NCBI RefSeq assembly: GCF_024639685.1
Contig: NZ_JAHEHX010000021.1
Span: 124,001 to 188,000, forward strand
Direction: 5' to 3'
Source of the DNA: Polaribacter sp.
GTDB lineage: Bacteria; Bacteroidota; Bacteroidia; Flavobacteriales; Flavobacteriaceae
DNA length: 64,000 bases
A program made the translations under genes and the position numbers. Positions 21,541 to 33,200 of this stretch are shown here, one piece after another; position 1 is the first letter of the stretch; each line of letters begins with the position of its first letter. Under the pieces are notes generated by a model. That model was not told where the DNA came from, did no database searches, and was given only the letters and a program-made list of their open reading frames with translations.

Positions 21541-21945
21541 TTAATTACTTAAATTTTTACTACCTAACTCTAAAGTTACGTGATTAGAACGCTTACGAAT
21601 TCTATGAGCACGGCCTTGTGGAGCTGGTCTTAATCTTTTTAACATACCTGCGCTATCTACACAAATAGACTTTACGAATAAACCAGCATCTTCAATAGAT
21701 GAATCTTCATTCTTTGCTTGCCAATTTGCAATTGCAGATAACAATAACTTCTCTAAATTAATAGATGCCTCTTTAGGGCTGAATTTTAAGATTTGTAAAG
21801 CTTTTTCAACTTCAACACCTCTTACCTGATCAGCAACTAAACGCATTTTTCTTGGTGATGTAGGACAGTTAGTAAGCTTAGCGAAAGCACGTTGCTTTCT
21901 GTCTGCTTTTAACTGATCTGCCATATTTTTTTTACGAACTCCCAT
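21541..21945 (-). CDS. rplV: 50S ribosomal protein L22
   Basis: A 134-residue L22 whose hairpin lines the exit tunnel ([40 protein letters not shown]). The start MGVRKK at 21945 matches the N-terminal extension common in Bacteroidota L22; the internal Met at residue 8 is a less likely alternative. Confidence 0.97.
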   Translation of the reverse strand: MGVRKKNMADQLKADRKQRAFAKLTNCPTSPRKMRLVADQVRGVEVEKALQILKFSPKEASINLEKLLLSAIANWQAKNEDSSIEDAGLFVKSICVDSAGMLKRLRPAPQGRAHRIRKRSNHVTLELGSKNLSN

Positions 21946-21951
21946 TTCCTA

Positions 21952-22230
21952 CTATTTTTTACCTTTATTTTTTGCACCTGCATGTCCTCTAAAAGAACGT
22001 GTTGGTGAAAATTCGCCTAATTTATGCCCTACCATATTTTCAGTAACGTAAACTGGTACAAACTGACGCCCATTATGAACAGCAATTGTTTGACCAACGA
22101 AATCTGGAGTTATCATACTTGCTCTTGACCAAGTTTTGATAACTGTTTTATTACCAGCTTCTACATTAGCTAAAACTTTTTTCTCTAACTTATAGTGAAC
22201 GTAAGGTCCTTTTTTTAATGATCTTGCCAT
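21952..22230 (-). CDS. rpsS: 30S ribosomal protein S19
   Basis: A 92-residue S19 of the 30S head ([58 protein letters not shown]). Complete. Confidence 0.98.
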   Translation of the reverse strand: MARSLKKGPYVHYKLEKKVLANVEAGNKTVIKTWSRASMITPDFVGQTIAVHNGRQFVPVYVTENMVGHKLGEFSPTRSFRGHAGAKNKGKK

Positions 22231-22237
22231 AACTTAA

Positions 22238-23062
22238 TTATTTCTTTCTACGTTCTATGATATACTTATTACTAGCCTTAGTCTTAGATCTAGTCTTGTA
22301 ACCTTTAGCAGGTATACCATTTCTTGATCTTGGATGACCTCCTGATGAACGACCTTCACCACCTCCCATTGGGTGATCAACTGGGTTCATTCTTACAGCA
22401 TTAACTCTAGGTCTTCTACCTAACCATCTTCTTCTACCTGCTTTTCCAGAAACTAGTAATTGATGATCTGAGTTAGAAACAACACCAATTGTTGCTGTAC
22501 AAGTTAATAAGATTAACCTTGTTTCCCCTGAAGGTAATTTCACAGTAGCATACTTACCATCTCTAGCCATTAACTGAGCAAAAGAACCTGCAGATCTTGC
22601 CATAACAGCACCCTGACCAGGACGTAATTCTAAACATGAAATTGTTGTTCCTAAAGGAATTTCACTTAAAGGCATTGCATTACCAATATCTGGTGTTTTA
22701 CCACTACCAGAAACAATAGTTTGTCCTACTGATAAACCATTTTGAGCAATTACATAACGCTTTTCACCATCTGCATAACTAAGTAAAGCAATAAATGCAG
22801 TACGATTTGGATCGTACTCTATAGTTTTTACTGTTGCAGGAACATCTTTTTTATCTCTTTTAAAATCGATAATACGATATTTCTGCTTATGACCACCACC
22901 TATATTACGTGTAGTCATTCTACCTTGATTGTTTCGACCTCCAGATCTTTTTTTCGGTGCCAATAATGACTTTTCCGGCTTATCAGTTGTTATGGCGTCG
23001 AACCCATTTACAACTCTAAAACGCTGACCTGGTGTTATTGGTTTTAATTTTCTAACTGACAT
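22238..23062 (-). CDS. rplB: 50S ribosomal protein L2
   Basis: A 274-residue L2 required for subunit association and peptidyl transfer. Seen: [20 protein letters not shown] near the N-terminus and the conserved [20 protein letters not shown] loop containing the critical His near residue 229. Full length. Confidence 0.99.
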   Translation of the reverse strand: MSVRKLKPITPGQRFRVVNGFDAITTDKPEKSLLAPKKRSGGRNNQGRMTTRNIGGGHKQKYRIIDFKRDKKDVPATVKTIEYDPNRTAFIALLSYADGEKRYVIAQNGLSVGQTIVSGSGKTPDIGNAMPLSEIPLGTTISCLELRPGQGAVMARSAGSFAQLMARDGKYATVKLPSGETRLILLTCTATIGVVSNSDHQLLVSGKAGRRRWLGRRPRVNAVRMNPVDHPMGGGEGRSSGGHPRSRNGIPAKGYKTRSKTKASNKYIIERRKK

Positions 23063-23073
23063 GTTGTCTTTTG

Positions 23074-23364
23074 TTAAATATTGTTATAAAAATCAATACT
23101 TTCTCCTTCTGCTAATTGTACAATAGCTTTCTTATACCCACTCTTAATACCAGTTACTAAACCTTTTTTAGTATACTTTGTATTTCTTTGAATTGGATAG
23201 TTTAAAGTTTTTACACTTGATATAGAAACACCATAAGCAGCCTCAACTGCACTTTTGATTTCTAATTTATTAGCATTTTTATCTACAACAAAAGTATAAC
23301 GATTAAATAATTCGCTATCGTTTGTCGCTTTTTCCGTAATAATAGGTTTAATTAAAATACTCAT
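23074..23364 (-). CDS. rplW: 50S ribosomal protein L23
   Basis: A 96-residue L23, the docking point for trigger factor and SRP at the exit tunnel ([40 protein letters not shown]). Gap of 4 nt from rplD. Confidence 0.98.
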   Translation of the reverse strand: MSILIKPIITEKATNDSELFNRYTFVVDKNANKLEIKSAVEAAYGVSISSVKTLNYPIQRNTKYTKKGLVTGIKSGYKKAIVQLAEGESIDFYNNI

Positions 23365-23368
23365 TTCC

Positions 23369-23998
23369 CTATTTGCTTAAATTTGAATTAATTCCTTCTA
23401 AAGAACCTTCTGTTAATACAATCTTATTAGCATTTAAAACACCATAAGTATTAATTTCTGAAGCCTTAATTACTTTAGAGTTTTTAATGTTACGTGATGA
23501 TAAATATACGTTTGAATTTTCACCATCTAAAACAAATAATGATTTTTTAGAGTCTAATTTCAATGATTTTAATACGTCAACGAAATTTTTAGTCTTTGGA
23601 GAATCAAAATTGAAATCTTCAAGAACTACTAAATTTTTATCATTTGCCTGTATACTTAAAGCAGATTTTCTAGCTAAACGCTTTAAATTTTTATTTAACT
23701 TAAAAGAATAACTTCTTGGTCTTGGTCCAAACATACGACCACCACCTCTAAAAACACCAGACTTAATAGATCCTGCTCTTGCAGTACCTGTACCTTTTTG
23801 CTTTTTTATCTTTCTAGTAGAACCAACAATTTCAGCTCTTTCTTTAGATTTATGTGTACCTTGACGCTGATTTGCCAAATACTGTTTTACATCTAAATAA
23901 ATCGCATGATCATTAGGTTCAATACCAAATACATCTTTAGAAAGCTCAACCTTTCTACCTGTATCTTTTCCTGTAATATCTAAAACTGCTACTTTCAT
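23369..23998 (-). CDS. rplD: 50S ribosomal protein L4
   Basis: A 209-residue L4 with the extended loop into the exit tunnel ([40 protein letters not shown]). Its ATG overlaps the rplC stop by one base. In E. coli L4 controls the S10 operon through its leader; the structured leader here lies just upstream of rplC, which makes L4 a candidate effector (inference). Confidence 0.98.
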   Translation of the reverse strand: MKVAVLDITGKDTGRKVELSKDVFGIEPNDHAIYLDVKQYLANQRQGTHKSKERAEIVGSTRKIKKQKGTGTARAGSIKSGVFRGGGRMFGPRPRSYSFKLNKNLKRLARKSALSIQANDKNLVVLEDFNFDSPKTKNFVDVLKSLKLDSKKSLFVLDGENSNVYLSSRNIKNSKVIKASEINTYGVLNANKIVLTEGSLEGINSNLSK

Positions 23999-24615
23999 TA
24001 TTTCTGAATAGTTACAAAAGCGTTTTTATGCCCAGGAACTGCTCCCTTAACAACAAGTAAGTTCTTTTCAGCAACTACTTTTAACACTCTTAAGTTTTGT
24101 ACTTTCACTTTCTCTCCACCCATTCTACCTGCCATTCGCATTCCTTTGAACACTCTTGCAGGATAAGATGCAGCACCAATAGAACCAGGGGCCCTTAAAC
24201 GGTTGTGTTGACCATGAGTAGCTTGACCCACACCAGCAAAACCATGACGCTTAACAACACCTTGAAAACCTTTACCTTTAGAAGTTCCAGAAATATCTAC
24301 GAACTCTCCTTCATCAAAATGCTCTAGAGTAATAGTATCACCTAATTTATACTCATTTTCAAACCCTTGAAATTCAACAACTTTTTTCTTAGCAGTGGTG
24401 CCAGCTTTTTTAAAGTGACCGTCTAACGCTTTGTTAGAACTCTTTGCTTTTTTGTCATCGAAACCAAGTTGTAACGCATTGTATCCGTCAACCTCTTCGG
24501 TTCTGACTTGGGTAACAACGCAAGGACCCGCTTCGATTACTGTACATGGAATATTCTTTCCATTTTCATCAAATAAGCTGGTCATTCCAATCTTTCTACC
24601 TATTAACCCAGACAT
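23998..24615 (-). CDS. rplC: 50S ribosomal protein L3
   Basis: A 205-residue L3 ([60 protein letters not shown]). It is the first gene of the S10 segment here, because rpsJ lies upstream in the str operon and is separated from it by a 287-nt region with a hairpin terminator, promoter and leader. Confidence 0.98.
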   Translation of the reverse strand: MSGLIGRKIGMTSLFDENGKNIPCTVIEAGPCVVTQVRTEEVDGYNALQLGFDDKKAKSSNKALDGHFKKAGTTAKKKVVEFQGFENEYKLGDTITLEHFDEGEFVDISGTSKGKGFQGVVKRHGFAGVGQATHGQHNRLRAPGSIGAASYPARVFKGMRMAGRMGGEKVKVQNLRVLKVVAEKNLLVVKGAVPGHKNAFVTIQK

Positions 24616-24841
24616 TAATTTTAAATTTTAAGACGATAGATTATTTTCCAGCGCGTCTATTTCTACTAATTGTTTGAAACAAATGTTTCGTTCTGTCTTT
24701 CACCTTTGCTTAAAAAAAAAGCGTTAAAACAAATTCAACGCTGATTTTGTTTTTCCGTTTTTCCTTTGCGAAACGCTCTGGACATGTAATTTTACAACTA
24801 AAAAGGAAGTAAAATTGTTAACCTTACTCTATTTCGGGTTG
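24616..24841 (-). promoter_or_regulatory. Leader of the rplC operon with attenuator-like terminator and competing arm
   Basis: The non-coding region between the promoter at 24842-24872 and rplC contains, on the minus strand, AGCGTT (24742-24737) and AACGCT (24725-24720) followed directly by eight more T, which is an intrinsic terminator inside a leader. A second copy of the same 5' arm, AGCGTT (24777-24772), lies upstream and could pair with the same AACGCT, preventing the terminator. Further downstream is a GAAACA-AA-TGTTTC hairpin. The layout is that of a transcription attenuator for ribosomal protein genes; the effector is not visible and the pairing is read by eye. Confidence 0.6.
24712..24742 (-). 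terminator. Putative attenuator terminator in the rplC leader
   Basis: A 6-bp GC-containing stem (24737-24742 with 24720-24725), an 11-nt loop and an uninterrupted U-tract on the minus strand, 100 nt before rplC and after the promoter. Confidence 0.6.
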
Positions 24842-24872
24842 CAAAAGTATTAAAAACTTTTGATTTAACAAA
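24842..24872 (-). promoter_or_regulatory. Promoter of the rplC (S10) operon
   Basis: On the minus strand TTTG (24872-24869), a 19-nt spacer and TACTTTTG (24849-24842) fit the Bacteroidota consensus TTTG-N19-TAnnTTTG exactly. The -33 element lies in the loop of the rpsJ terminator hairpin and the spacer is that hairpin's descending arm. Confidence 0.75.
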
Positions 24873-24893
24873 ATTGTTAAATCAAAAGTTTTT
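24852..24893 (-). terminator. Long AT-rich hairpin terminator after rpsJ
   Basis: A perfect 20-bp inverted repeat (24852-24871 with 24874-24893) with a 2-nt centre, ending in five U on the minus strand, 9 nt after the rpsJ stop. It would end the rpsL-rpsG-fusA-rpsJ transcript. It overlaps the next operon's promoter. Confidence 0.7.
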
Positions 24894-24902
24894 AAACAAT
24901 AC

Positions 24903-25208
24903 TTACACTTTGATTTCTACTTCGACACCACTTGGTAACTCAAGCTTCATTAAAGCATCAATAGTTTTCGAAGAAGAACTATAAATATCTAATAATCTTT
25001 TGTAAGCGGCTAATTGAAATTGCTCTCTAGATTTTTTGTTTACGTGTGGTGAACGTAAAACGGTAAAAATCTTTTTATGCGTTGGTAAAGGTATTGGACC
25101 ATTAACTATTGCTCCAGTACTTTTAACTGTCTTTACAATCTTTTCAGCAGACTTATCTACTAAATTGTAATCGTAAGACTTTAATTTTATTCTAATTTTT
25201 TGACTCAT
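24903..25208 (-). CDS. rpsJ: 30S ribosomal protein S10
   Basis: A 101-residue S10 ([40 protein letters not shown]). It is 18 nt after fusA and followed by a long hairpin, so it belongs to the str unit rather than the rplC unit. Besides translation, S10 (NusE) takes part in antitermination. Confidence 0.98.
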   Translation of the reverse strand: MSQKIRIKLKSYDYNLVDKSAEKIVKTVKSTGAIVNGPIPLPTHKKIFTVLRSPHVNKKSREQFQLAAYKRLLDIYSSSSKTIDALMKLELPSGVEVEIKV

Positions 25209-25226
25209 CTTATTTATTTTAGTAGA

Positions 25227-27344
25227 TTATCCTTTAGCAGCAGCAATTACTTCTTCTGAAATATTAGAAGGAGTTTCTGCATAGTGAGAAAATTCCATTG
25301 TTGATGTTGCTCTACCAGAAGACATTGTTCTTAAAGCAGTAACATAACCAAACATTTCTGATAATGGAACTACAGCTTTTACAACTTTAGCACCAGCTCT
25401 ATCTGACATATCGTTTACTTGACCTCTTCTTCTGTTAAGATCACCAACAATATCTCCCATGTTTTCTTCTGGAGTTAATACTTCTAACTTCATTAACGGC
25501 TCCATGATTTTCGCTTTTGCAGCTTTTGCGGCAGCTTTATATCCTAATTTTGCAGCTAACTCAAAAGATAGTTGATCTGAATCCACTGCGTGGAATGAAC
25601 CATCCTTTAAAGTAACTTTCATAGAATCCATCTCATAACCTGCTAATGGTCCATTTCTCATTGCTTCCTTGAAACCTTTCTCTACTGAAGGAACAAATTC
25701 TTTTGGCACGTTTCCACCTTTAATGATAGATGAAAACTGTAAACCTTGAATACCTTCGTCAGCTGGCTCCATTGTAAATACAATATCTGCAAACTTACCA
25801 CGTCCACCAGATTGCTTTTTATAAACTTCTCTGTGATCTGCAGCTGCAGTAATAGCTTCTTTATACTCTACTTGAGGTTGACCTTGGTTAACTTCAACTT
25901 TAAATTCTCGCTTTAAACGATCTACAATTACATCTAAGTGTAACTCACCCATACCAGAAATAATAGTCTGACCTGAAGCTTCGTCTGTTCTAACTGTAAA
26001 CGTAGGATCTTCTTCTGCTAATTTACCTAAACCAATACCTAACTTATCAACGTCAGCTTTAGTTTTTGGTTCAACAGCGATACCAATTACTGGATCTGGA
26101 AAATCCATTGACTCTAAGACAATAGGATGCTTTTCATCAGATAAAGTATCTCCTGTTTTAATAGATTTAAAACCTACAGCAGCACCTATATCTCCAGCTT
26201 CAATAAAATCAATTGCATTTTGCTTGTTAGCATGCATTTGATAGATACGTGAAATACGCTCTTTCTTGTTAGATCTGTTATTTAGAACATAAGAACCAGC
26301 ATCTAAACGACCTGAATAAGCTCTAAAAAATGCTAAACGACCTACAAAAGGATCTGTAGCAATCTTAAATGCTAAAGCAGCAAAAGGCTCCTTTACATCT
26401 GGTTTACGTAATTCTTTCTCCTCTGTATCTGGATTAACCCCTACAATACCTTCTTTATCAGTAGGAGAAGGTAAATAACGACAAACGGCATCTAATAAGA
26501 ACTGAACACCTTTATTTTTGAATGCTGAACCACAAATCATAGGTATGATAGCCATATCCATAACAGCAGCTCTTAAAGCAGCATGTACTTCTTCTTCAGT
26601 AATAGAATCTTCATCTTCCATGAATTTTTCTAGTAAGTTCTCATCGTAACTTGCTACTTCTTCAATTAATAAAGCTCTATATTTTTTTGCTTCAGCTTTT
26701 AATTCTTCAGGAATTTCAATAACATCAAAAGTTGCTCCTTGAGTTTCATCATGCCATACAATAGCACGGTTTTTTACTAAATCAATAATACCTTTAAAAT
26801 CATCCTCTTCACCAATATTTAAAACAATTGGCACAGCATTAGATTTTAACATATCTTTTACTTGCTGACAAACTCCTAAAAAATCAGAACCTTGACGGTC
26901 CATTTTGTTAACAAATCCGATTCTTGGCACTTTGTAGTTATCAGCTAATCTCCAGTTTGTTTCTGACTGTGGCTCTACACCATCAACAGCAGAAAATAAA
27001 AAAACCAAACCATCTAATACACGTAAAGATCTATTTACTTCAACAGTAAAATCTACGTGACCAGGAGTATCAATAATATTAAAATGATATCCTTTAGTTT
27101 CTGGTGTTGGCTGGGCATTCTCTAATGGAAACTGCCAAGTACAAGTTGTAGCAGCAGAAGTAATTGTAATACCTCTTTCTTGCTCTTGCTCCATCCAATC
27201 CATAGTAGCTGCACCATCATGAACTTCTCCAATTTTATGAGAAACTCCTGTATAATACAATACACGCTCCGTAGTTGTGGTCTTACCTGCATCAATATGT
27301 GCTGCAATACCAATATTTCTTGTATATTTTAAATCTCTAGCCAT
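25227..27344 (-). CDS. fusA: Elongation factor G
   Basis: A 705-residue EF-G driving ribosomal translocation. GTPase motifs are G1 [14 protein letters not shown]2/G3 [11 protein letters not shown] and [12 protein letters not shown], and G4 NKMDRQGSD. Domains II to V follow, ending with [20 protein letters not shown] typical of EF-G C-termini. The full translocase motif set and its place in the str operon argue against an EF-G2 or TetM paralogue. Located 5 nt after rpsG. Confidence 0.98.
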   Translation of the reverse strand: MARDLKYTRNIGIAAHIDAGKTTTTERVLYYTGVSHKIGEVHDGAATMDWMEQEQERGITITSAATTCTWQFPLENAQPTPETKGYHFNIIDTPGHVDFTVEVNRSLRVLDGLVFLFSAVDGVEPQSETNWRLADNYKVPRIGFVNKMDRQGSDFLGVCQQVKDMLKSNAVPIVLNIGEEDDFKGIIDLVKNRAIVWHDETQGATFDVIEIPEELKAEAKKYRALLIEEVASYDENLLEKFMEDEDSITEEEVHAALRAAVMDMAIIPMICGSAFKNKGVQFLLDAVCRYLPSPTDKEGIVGVNPDTEEKELRKPDVKEPFAALAFKIATDPFVGRLAFFRAYSGRLDAGSYVLNNRSNKKERISRIYQMHANKQNAIDFIEAGDIGAAVGFKSIKTGDTLSDEKHPIVLESMDFPDPVIGIAVEPKTKADVDKLGIGLGKLAEEDPTFTVRTDEASGQTIISGMGELHLDVIVDRLKREFKVEVNQGQPQVEYKEAITAAADHREVYKKQSGGRGKFADIVFTMEPADEGIQGLQFSSIIKGGNVPKEFVPSVEKGFKEAMRNGPLAGYEMDSMKVTLKDGSFHAVDSDQLSFELAAKLGYKAAAKAAKAKIMEPLMKLEVLTPEENMGDIVGDLNRRRGQVNDMSDRAGAKVVKAVVPLSEMFGYVTALRTMSSGRATSTMEFSHYAETPSNISEEVIAAAKG

Positions 27345-27349
27345 TTGTA

Positions 27350-27829
27350 TTAAAATCTAAAGTGTGAGAATGCTTTGTTTGCTTCTGCCATCTTATGAGT
27401 ATCTACTCTTTTCTTAACAGCAGCACCTTCTTCTTTAGCCGAAGCTAAAATTTCAGCCGCTAAACGCTGTGCCATGGTTTTTTCATTTCTCTTACGAGTA
27501 TATAAAATCATCCATTTGATAGCCATAGACACCTTACGATCTGGCCTAATTTGCATTGGAATTTGAAAAGTTGCACCACCAACTCGTCTTGAACGAACCT
27601 CTACGTGTGGCATAACATTAGACAAGCCTTCTTTCCAAATTTCTAAAGCTGATTTTTCTTCACCTTCTCCTTTTCTTTCCTCTACAATGTCTAATGCATC
27701 ATAAAATACTTTAAATGCTACTGACTTCTTACCACTCCACATTAAGTTATTCACGAAACGTGTTACTAACTGATCATTAAATTTTGGATCTGGTAATAAG
27801 ACTCTTTTTTTTGCTGCTCTTTTTCTCAT
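27350..27829 (-). CDS. rpsG: 30S ribosomal protein S7
   Basis: A 159-residue S7, which starts assembly of the 30S head. Seen: [40 protein letters not shown] and the C-terminal helix [15 protein letters not shown]. Standard str order rpsL-rpsG-fusA. Confidence 0.98.
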   Translation of the reverse strand: MRKRAAKKRVLLPDPKFNDQLVTRFVNNLMWSGKKSVAFKVFYDALDIVEERKGEGEEKSALEIWKEGLSNVMPHVEVRSRRVGGATFQIPMQIRPDRKVSMAIKWMILYTRKRNEKTMAQRLAAEILASAKEEGAAVKKRVDTHKMAEANKAFSHFRF

Positions 27830-27855
27830 GTTTTACATTAAAAAAGTTACTAATT

Positions 27856-28230
27856 TTACTTTTTTGGGCGTTTTGCACCATACTTAGATCTACGTTGGGT
27901 TCTACCCTCAACACCTGCTGTATCTAATGCTCCACGTACCACGTGATATTTAACACCTGGTAAATCTTTTACCCTTCCACCTCTAACTAATACTATCGAG
28001 TGCTCTTGTAAGTTATGACCCTCACCTGGAATGTATGCGTTTATCTCATTACCATTTGTCAATCTAACTCTGGCAACTTTACGCATTGCTGAATTAGGTT
28101 TCTTTGGTGTTGTAGTGTAAACACGTGTACAAACTCCACGTCTTTGAGGACTTCCCTGCAAAGCAGCCGATTTACTCTTCTTAGTTATTTTGGTTCTTCC
28201 TTTACGAACTAATTGTTGAATAGTTGGCAT
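27856..28230 (-). CDS. rpsL: 30S ribosomal protein S12
   Basis: A 124-residue S12 at the decoding centre and the first gene of the str unit. [20 protein letters not shown] and [18 protein letters not shown] are intact, including both Lys positions whose change gives streptomycin resistance, so the wild-type form is present. Promoter at 28288-28318. Confidence 0.98.
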   Translation of the reverse strand: MPTIQQLVRKGRTKITKKSKSAALQGSPQRRGVCTRVYTTTPKKPNSAMRKVARVRLTNGNEINAYIPGEGHNLQEHSIVLVRGGRVKDLPGVKYHVVRGALDTAGVEGRTQRRSKYGAKRPKK

Positions 28231-28287
28231 ACTAAATAATTACTGTTTTTCGTTTATAATTAAACTTTGCTCTTTTTTAAGAGTCCG

Positions 28288-28318
28288 CAAATGTACAATT
28301 AATTTCTAATTATTCAAA
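28288..28318 (-). promoter_or_regulatory. Promoter of the rpsL (str) operon
   Basis: On the minus strand TTTG (28318-28315), a 19-nt spacer and TACATTTG (28295-28288) match the Bacteroidota promoter consensus perfectly. The expected start lies about 50 nt before rpsL; a small CTCTT/AAGAG hairpin follows at the 5' end of the leader. Confidence 0.78.
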
Positions 28319-28352
28319 TATCAATAAGTTATTTTTTAAAAATGATTTTTTG

Positions 28353-28382
28353 CAAGCTATTTTAATAAAATAGTTACTTTTG
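28353..28382 (+). promoter_or_regulatory. Promoter with internal palindrome for the Omp85-like gene
   Basis: TACTTTTG (28375-28382) fits the -7 consensus, with TTG 22 nt upstream. The spacer holds a perfect 17-nt palindrome, CTATTTTA-A-TAAAATAG (28357-28373), which could be an operator between the two elements. Confidence 0.5.
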
Positions 28383-28402
28383 AAGAGATTCAAAAACAAT
28401 CC

Positions 28403-30052
28403 TTGAAAAACAGAAAAAAATTCATCTTAATTCATGTAACAATACTCTTTTTTACCACAAATTTTTTTGGTCAAAATTTAGAGCTTAGCATCACGTCAAA
28501 TGAAAAAAATGAGAAAAGTGTATTAAATAATATTGATTACCAAAAAAAACACAAAAACAAATCCTCAATTAAATTAGAAACTCAAAAAATAACCAAACAC
28601 CTAAAAACAATTGGATATTTTACCAATAAAATAGATAGCACTGTATTTAAAAACAAAAAAGCCATAATATTTTTTAATTTAGGAAAAAAAATAGATTATG
28701 CAGTTATAAATATTAGTAACATAGATAAACTTTTAATAAAAGGATTTAAAATTACAAACGATTCTATAAAATTACCAATCAAAGAGGTGGATTTTTTCCT
28801 AAGAAAAATATCTCAACAATTAGATAATGAAGGAAAATCATTCTCTGAAGTTCATCTAGAAGAAACCAGAGTATATAAAAATTATTTACTCGCCTCTCTT
28901 AACATTAAGGAATCTGAAAAAAGAAAAATACAAAAAATTATTATTAAGGGTTATGAAGATTTTCCCAGGTCATTTATAAGAAATTATTATAAAATTGATA
29001 AAGATGTTATTTTTAATCAAAAAAAAATAAATAGAATTTACGAACTTACAAATCAACTTAATTTTATAGAACAATTAAAAAAACCTGAAGTTTTATTTAA
29101 ACCAGATTCTACTCACATATATCTTTACCTAAGAAAAAAAAACAATAATAGTATTGATGCCTTGCTAAATTTCGGATCAAAAGAAAATGGAAAACTATTT
29201 TTTAATGGAAACTTAAACCTAGAACTTAATAACACATTAAATTATGGAGAAGGATTTAAATTAATTTGGAATAAAATTGACGAAAACAGACAAGAACTAA
29301 ATCTCTCTACTAAAATTCCCTATTTTCTTAAAAGCACTATATCTCCAGAAATAAATTTTTCTTTATACAGACAAGACTCAAGTTTTGTTACAACCAAACT
29401 TAGATCTTTAATTAGATACAAACTCAACTCAAGAAATAATTTTTCTATAAGTTACGATATAGAAACTTCAAACAACAATTCATTAACAAACACTGAAATT
29501 GAGAGTTATAAAAATTACTTTTTTGGAATAGGCTACGAGTTCCAGAAAAAAATAAACCCAAAAAGTAAAATAGACTTTAATATTTCTACTGAATTTGGTG
29601 TTAGAGAAACAGTAAGCAAAACAAAACAACAAAAAATTACAAGCAACATATCTTACACTTACACATTAAACAATAGGAATCATTTTTACTTAGAAAATAA
29701 TACAGGATACTTAAACTCAAAAAATCTTCTATTAAATGAGCTCTTTAGAATAGGAGGTGTTAATACAATAAGAGGATTTAATGAACAGAGCATATTTACA
29801 GACAAATATTCATACTTTAATATCGAGTATAGGCACAAAACAAACACAGCGTCTTATTTATACACGATAACTGACATAGGGATCTATAAACACAACTTAC
29901 AACATAATTCTATATTAGGATTAGGGCTAGGATATTTATACGAAACAAAACGTTATCAAATAAATTTAGGGATAGCCACAGGAAAGATGAATAAAGAAAA
30001 AATTAATTTTCAAAATGCAAAACTTCTTTTAAGTTGGAAGAATTATTTTTAA
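28403..30052 (+). CDS. Omp85-superfamily outer-membrane protein (BamA/TamA-like), TTG start
   Basis: A 549-residue outer-membrane protein starting at TTG (28403). A signal peptide ends near residue 24 (NFFGQ). Residues about 50-240 look like POTRA-type repeats (for example KIIIKGYEDFPRSFIRNYYK), and the rest is a beta-barrel rich in alternating hydrophobic strands. The Omp85 signature is visible as IGGVNTIRGFNEQS, and the chain ends in a terminal Phe (LSWKNYF). It is shorter than BamA and is not beside skp, so it is more likely an accessory Omp85 or TamA-type protein; its client is unknown. Unusually AT-rich and Lys/Asn-rich compared with nearby genes. Confidence 0.72.
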   Translation: MKNRKKFILIHVTILFFTTNFFGQNLELSITSNEKNEKSVLNNIDYQKKHKNKSSIKLETQKITKHLKTIGYFTNKIDSTVFKNKKAIIFFNLGKKIDYAVINISNIDKLLIKGFKITNDSIKLPIKEVDFFLRKISQQLDNEGKSFSEVHLEETRVYKNYLLASLNIKESEKRKIQKIIIKGYEDFPRSFIRNYYKIDKDVIFNQKKINRIYELTNQLNFIEQLKKPEVLFKPDSTHIYLYLRKKNNNSIDALLNFGSKENGKLFFNGNLNLELNNTLNYGEGFKLIWNKIDENRQELNLSTKIPYFLKSTISPEINFSLYRQDSSFVTTKLRSLIRYKLNSRNNFSISYDIETSNNNSLTNTEIESYKNYFFGIGYEFQKKINPKSKIDFNISTEFGVRETVSKTKQQKITSNISYTYTLNNRNHFYLENNTGYLNSKNLLLNELFRIGGVNTIRGFNEQSIFTDKYSYFNIEYRHKTNTASYLYTITDIGIYKHNLQHNSILGLGLGYLYETKRYQINLGIATGKMNKEKINFQNAKLLLSWKNYF

Positions 30053-30213
30053 GGTTTTATTCTACTCTACACAAATAATTTATAAAACTATTGTGAATAC
30101 AAACCCACAAATACTGAGATAATGAAATTATTTTAAAGAAATTATTGTTAAAAAATTGTTTTTTTAAGTTTTATTTAAGACTTTTGGAATTAATTAATTC
30201 AAATAATTATATA

Positions 30214-33200
30214 ATGAAGACAAAGTTTAATGGAATTTTAACGCTATTACTAGCGTTTGTAGTGCAAATATCCTTTGCACAAGAGAAGACTGTCTCAGGT
30301 ACAGTTTCTGATGAATCAGGAAATTTACCAGGAGTTAGCATTATTATTAAAGGAAGTACAAAAGGTACAGAAACTGACTTTGATGGTAAGTATTCTATTC
30401 AAGCTAAAACAGGAGATGTTTTAGTATTTAGATATTTAGGTTATAAGGCAAGTGAAAGAACTGTTGGTGCTTCAAACGTAATCAACGTAAAACTAGCTGA
30501 AGATGCAAATGTTTTAGATGAGATAGTTGTTGTAGGTTATGGTACATCAACTAAACAAGCATTCGTAGGAACAGCTTCTGTTGTAAAGCAAGAACAACTA
30601 GAGGTGAAAAACTTCTCTAACGTTTCTCAGGCACTTACTGGAGAGGTAGCTGGGGTAACAATAATTAATGGTTCTGGACAACCAGGTACTGTTGGTGCAA
30701 TTAGAATTAGAGGGTATGGATCTGTAAATGGTAACAGAGCTCCTTTATACGTAGTTGATGGTGTTCCTTTTTCTGGGAGTATCAACTCTATTAACCCAAG
30801 TGATATTGCTAGTACAACAATATTAAAAGATGCAACTGCAACTGCAATTTATGGTTCTAGAGGTGCAAATGGTGTTGTATTAATTACTACAAAAGGTGGT
30901 ACTGCTAGTAACTCTTATATAGAGGTAGATATCAAAACAGGTGTTAATGATCAAATCATTCCTAGATATGATGTTATTACAGATCCTGAAGAATACATTG
31001 GATATGTATGGGAAGGAATCAAAAACAGAGGTGTTGTAACAGGAAATCCTGATCCAGTTGCCTTTGCTAATGCGAACTTATTTACAGGAAACTATGTAGC
31101 TCCAGGTTACAATATGTGGAATGCTACTAGTGGAGCAGATTTAATAGATCCTACTACAGGAACTGTTCGTCCAGGAGTTACAAGAAAGTATACGCCATTA
31201 AGATATGCAGACGTTGCTTTTGATTCAGCAATAAGAACTGAAACAAACTTAAGAATGGGTGGTGGTAATAAAGATACTAGATACTTTGCTTCTTTTGGTT
31301 ACTTAGATGATAATGGATATTCTATTAACACTAGTTTTAAAAGATATACTACTCGTTTAAATTTAATCAGTGACATTAAGCCATGGTTAAAATTAAAAAG
31401 TAATATCGGTTATGCATATTCTGAGAATGTTGCAAACGGTCAAATTGCTGGTTCAGAAAACGTTTTTGAATTTGCAGACAAAATGGCTCCAATTTTCCCA
31501 GTATTCTTAAGAGATGATAATGCTGAATTAGTACCTGATTTATTTTATGGTGGATTCCAGTATGATTACGGTTCTCTTTCTGGTTTTAGAGATAGACCAA
31601 ATGCAAACGGATTAAACCCTATTGGTTCAGCGAAGTATGACTTTAATGGAACAAATCGTCATGAAATGAATGGAAACTTTTCTGCTACATTTAAATTTAC
31701 TGAAAATTTATCTGCAGAAGTTAGATATGGTGTTCAATTTGCAACTCAAAAAAATAGAGACTACACTAACAAATTTTATGGTGGTGGTCAAGCAACTAGT
31801 GGAGATATTACAATCAATGACTTTTCTAGTATAACACAAAACATTTTACAGATTGTAAGATATAATAATTCTTGGGGAGATCATTCATTTGATGCTTTAG
31901 TAGCACATGAAAGTAATGACTTTGAGCAAAACTTTGCTTCAGCTTCAAAAGGATTACAAGTAAGTCCATTTTTATATGACTTAGATAACTTCCAATCTAG
32001 TTTAGGTTTACCTTCAGGCTCTACTAGTGGATTTACAATTGAATCTTACTTTAGTCAGTTCAACTATAATTTTGACCAAAAGTATTTCTTTTCAGCTTCT
32101 GTAAGAACAGATGGATCTTCAAGATTCGTAAATGAAAAATGGGGAACATTTGGTTCAGTTGGTGCTTCTTGGGTAGTAAGTAACGAAGATTTTTTACAAG
32201 ACAGTATCTTTAGCTTCTTAAAAATTAAAACTTCTTACGGTATAACAGGGGACCAATCAGGTGTTGGATTCTTTTCTGGATACAACACGTATAATGCAGG
32301 TAATTTAGGTGGAAGTATATCTTTAGCTCCTGGTTCTAACGGTAACCCAGATTTAACTTGGGAAACTACTAATCAATTGCAAGTTGGTGCTGAAATGAGT
32401 TTTGGTAAATACTTAGATGTAAACTTAGACTACTATAACAAGTTAACAGATAACTTAATCTTTAACCGTTTTGTAGGACCTTCTCAAGGTATTTCTTCTA
32501 TTACAGTTAACGATGGAGAATTAATCAATGCTGGTTTAGAATTTGATATTACTGGTCATTTAGTAGATACTAAAGACTTTACTTTAGATTTATCTGTAAA
32601 CGGTGAAATGGTTAACAATGAAATTACTGTAATGCCATTAGATCCTGCAACTGGAGAGCCTCAATTATTAACTCCAAGTGGATCTTATGCAAGATCTAAA
32701 GGAAGATCAATTTTTGATTTCTACATGAGAGAATGGGCTGGAGTAGATCCTTCTGATGGTGCACCAATGTGGTACCAATACTACGATGACGTAAACAACA
32801 ACGGTGTTTTAGATGCTGGAGAACCTTCTTCTTATTCAAGTGGATCTTGGGTTCCTGAAGATGCTACTATAACTAACAATACTGGTTCTATCGTTGAATA
32901 TGAACAAAAAGTTCCTGGTGCAAACATTAAGAAAACAGTTACTAAGGTTTATTCTGATGCTTCTGATGTATATGCTGATAAATCTGCAATCGCAGATGTA
33001 AGAGGTGCTTTCCGTTTAGGAGGTACTTGGGGTAACTTTAACTTTGGTACACAATTTACCTATAGTTTAGGAGGTTATGCTTATGATGGACAATATGCAG
33101 AATTAATGTCAGATCGTTTTGGTGCAGTTGGTAACAACTTCCACAAAGATATTGCTAACAGATGGCAAAAACCAGGAGACATTACTAATGTTCCTGCTTT

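Noticed and set aside
28403-30052. Naming the Omp85-like gene bamA
   Set aside because: It is much shorter than BamA, seems to have fewer POTRA-like repeats and lacks the usual neighbours.
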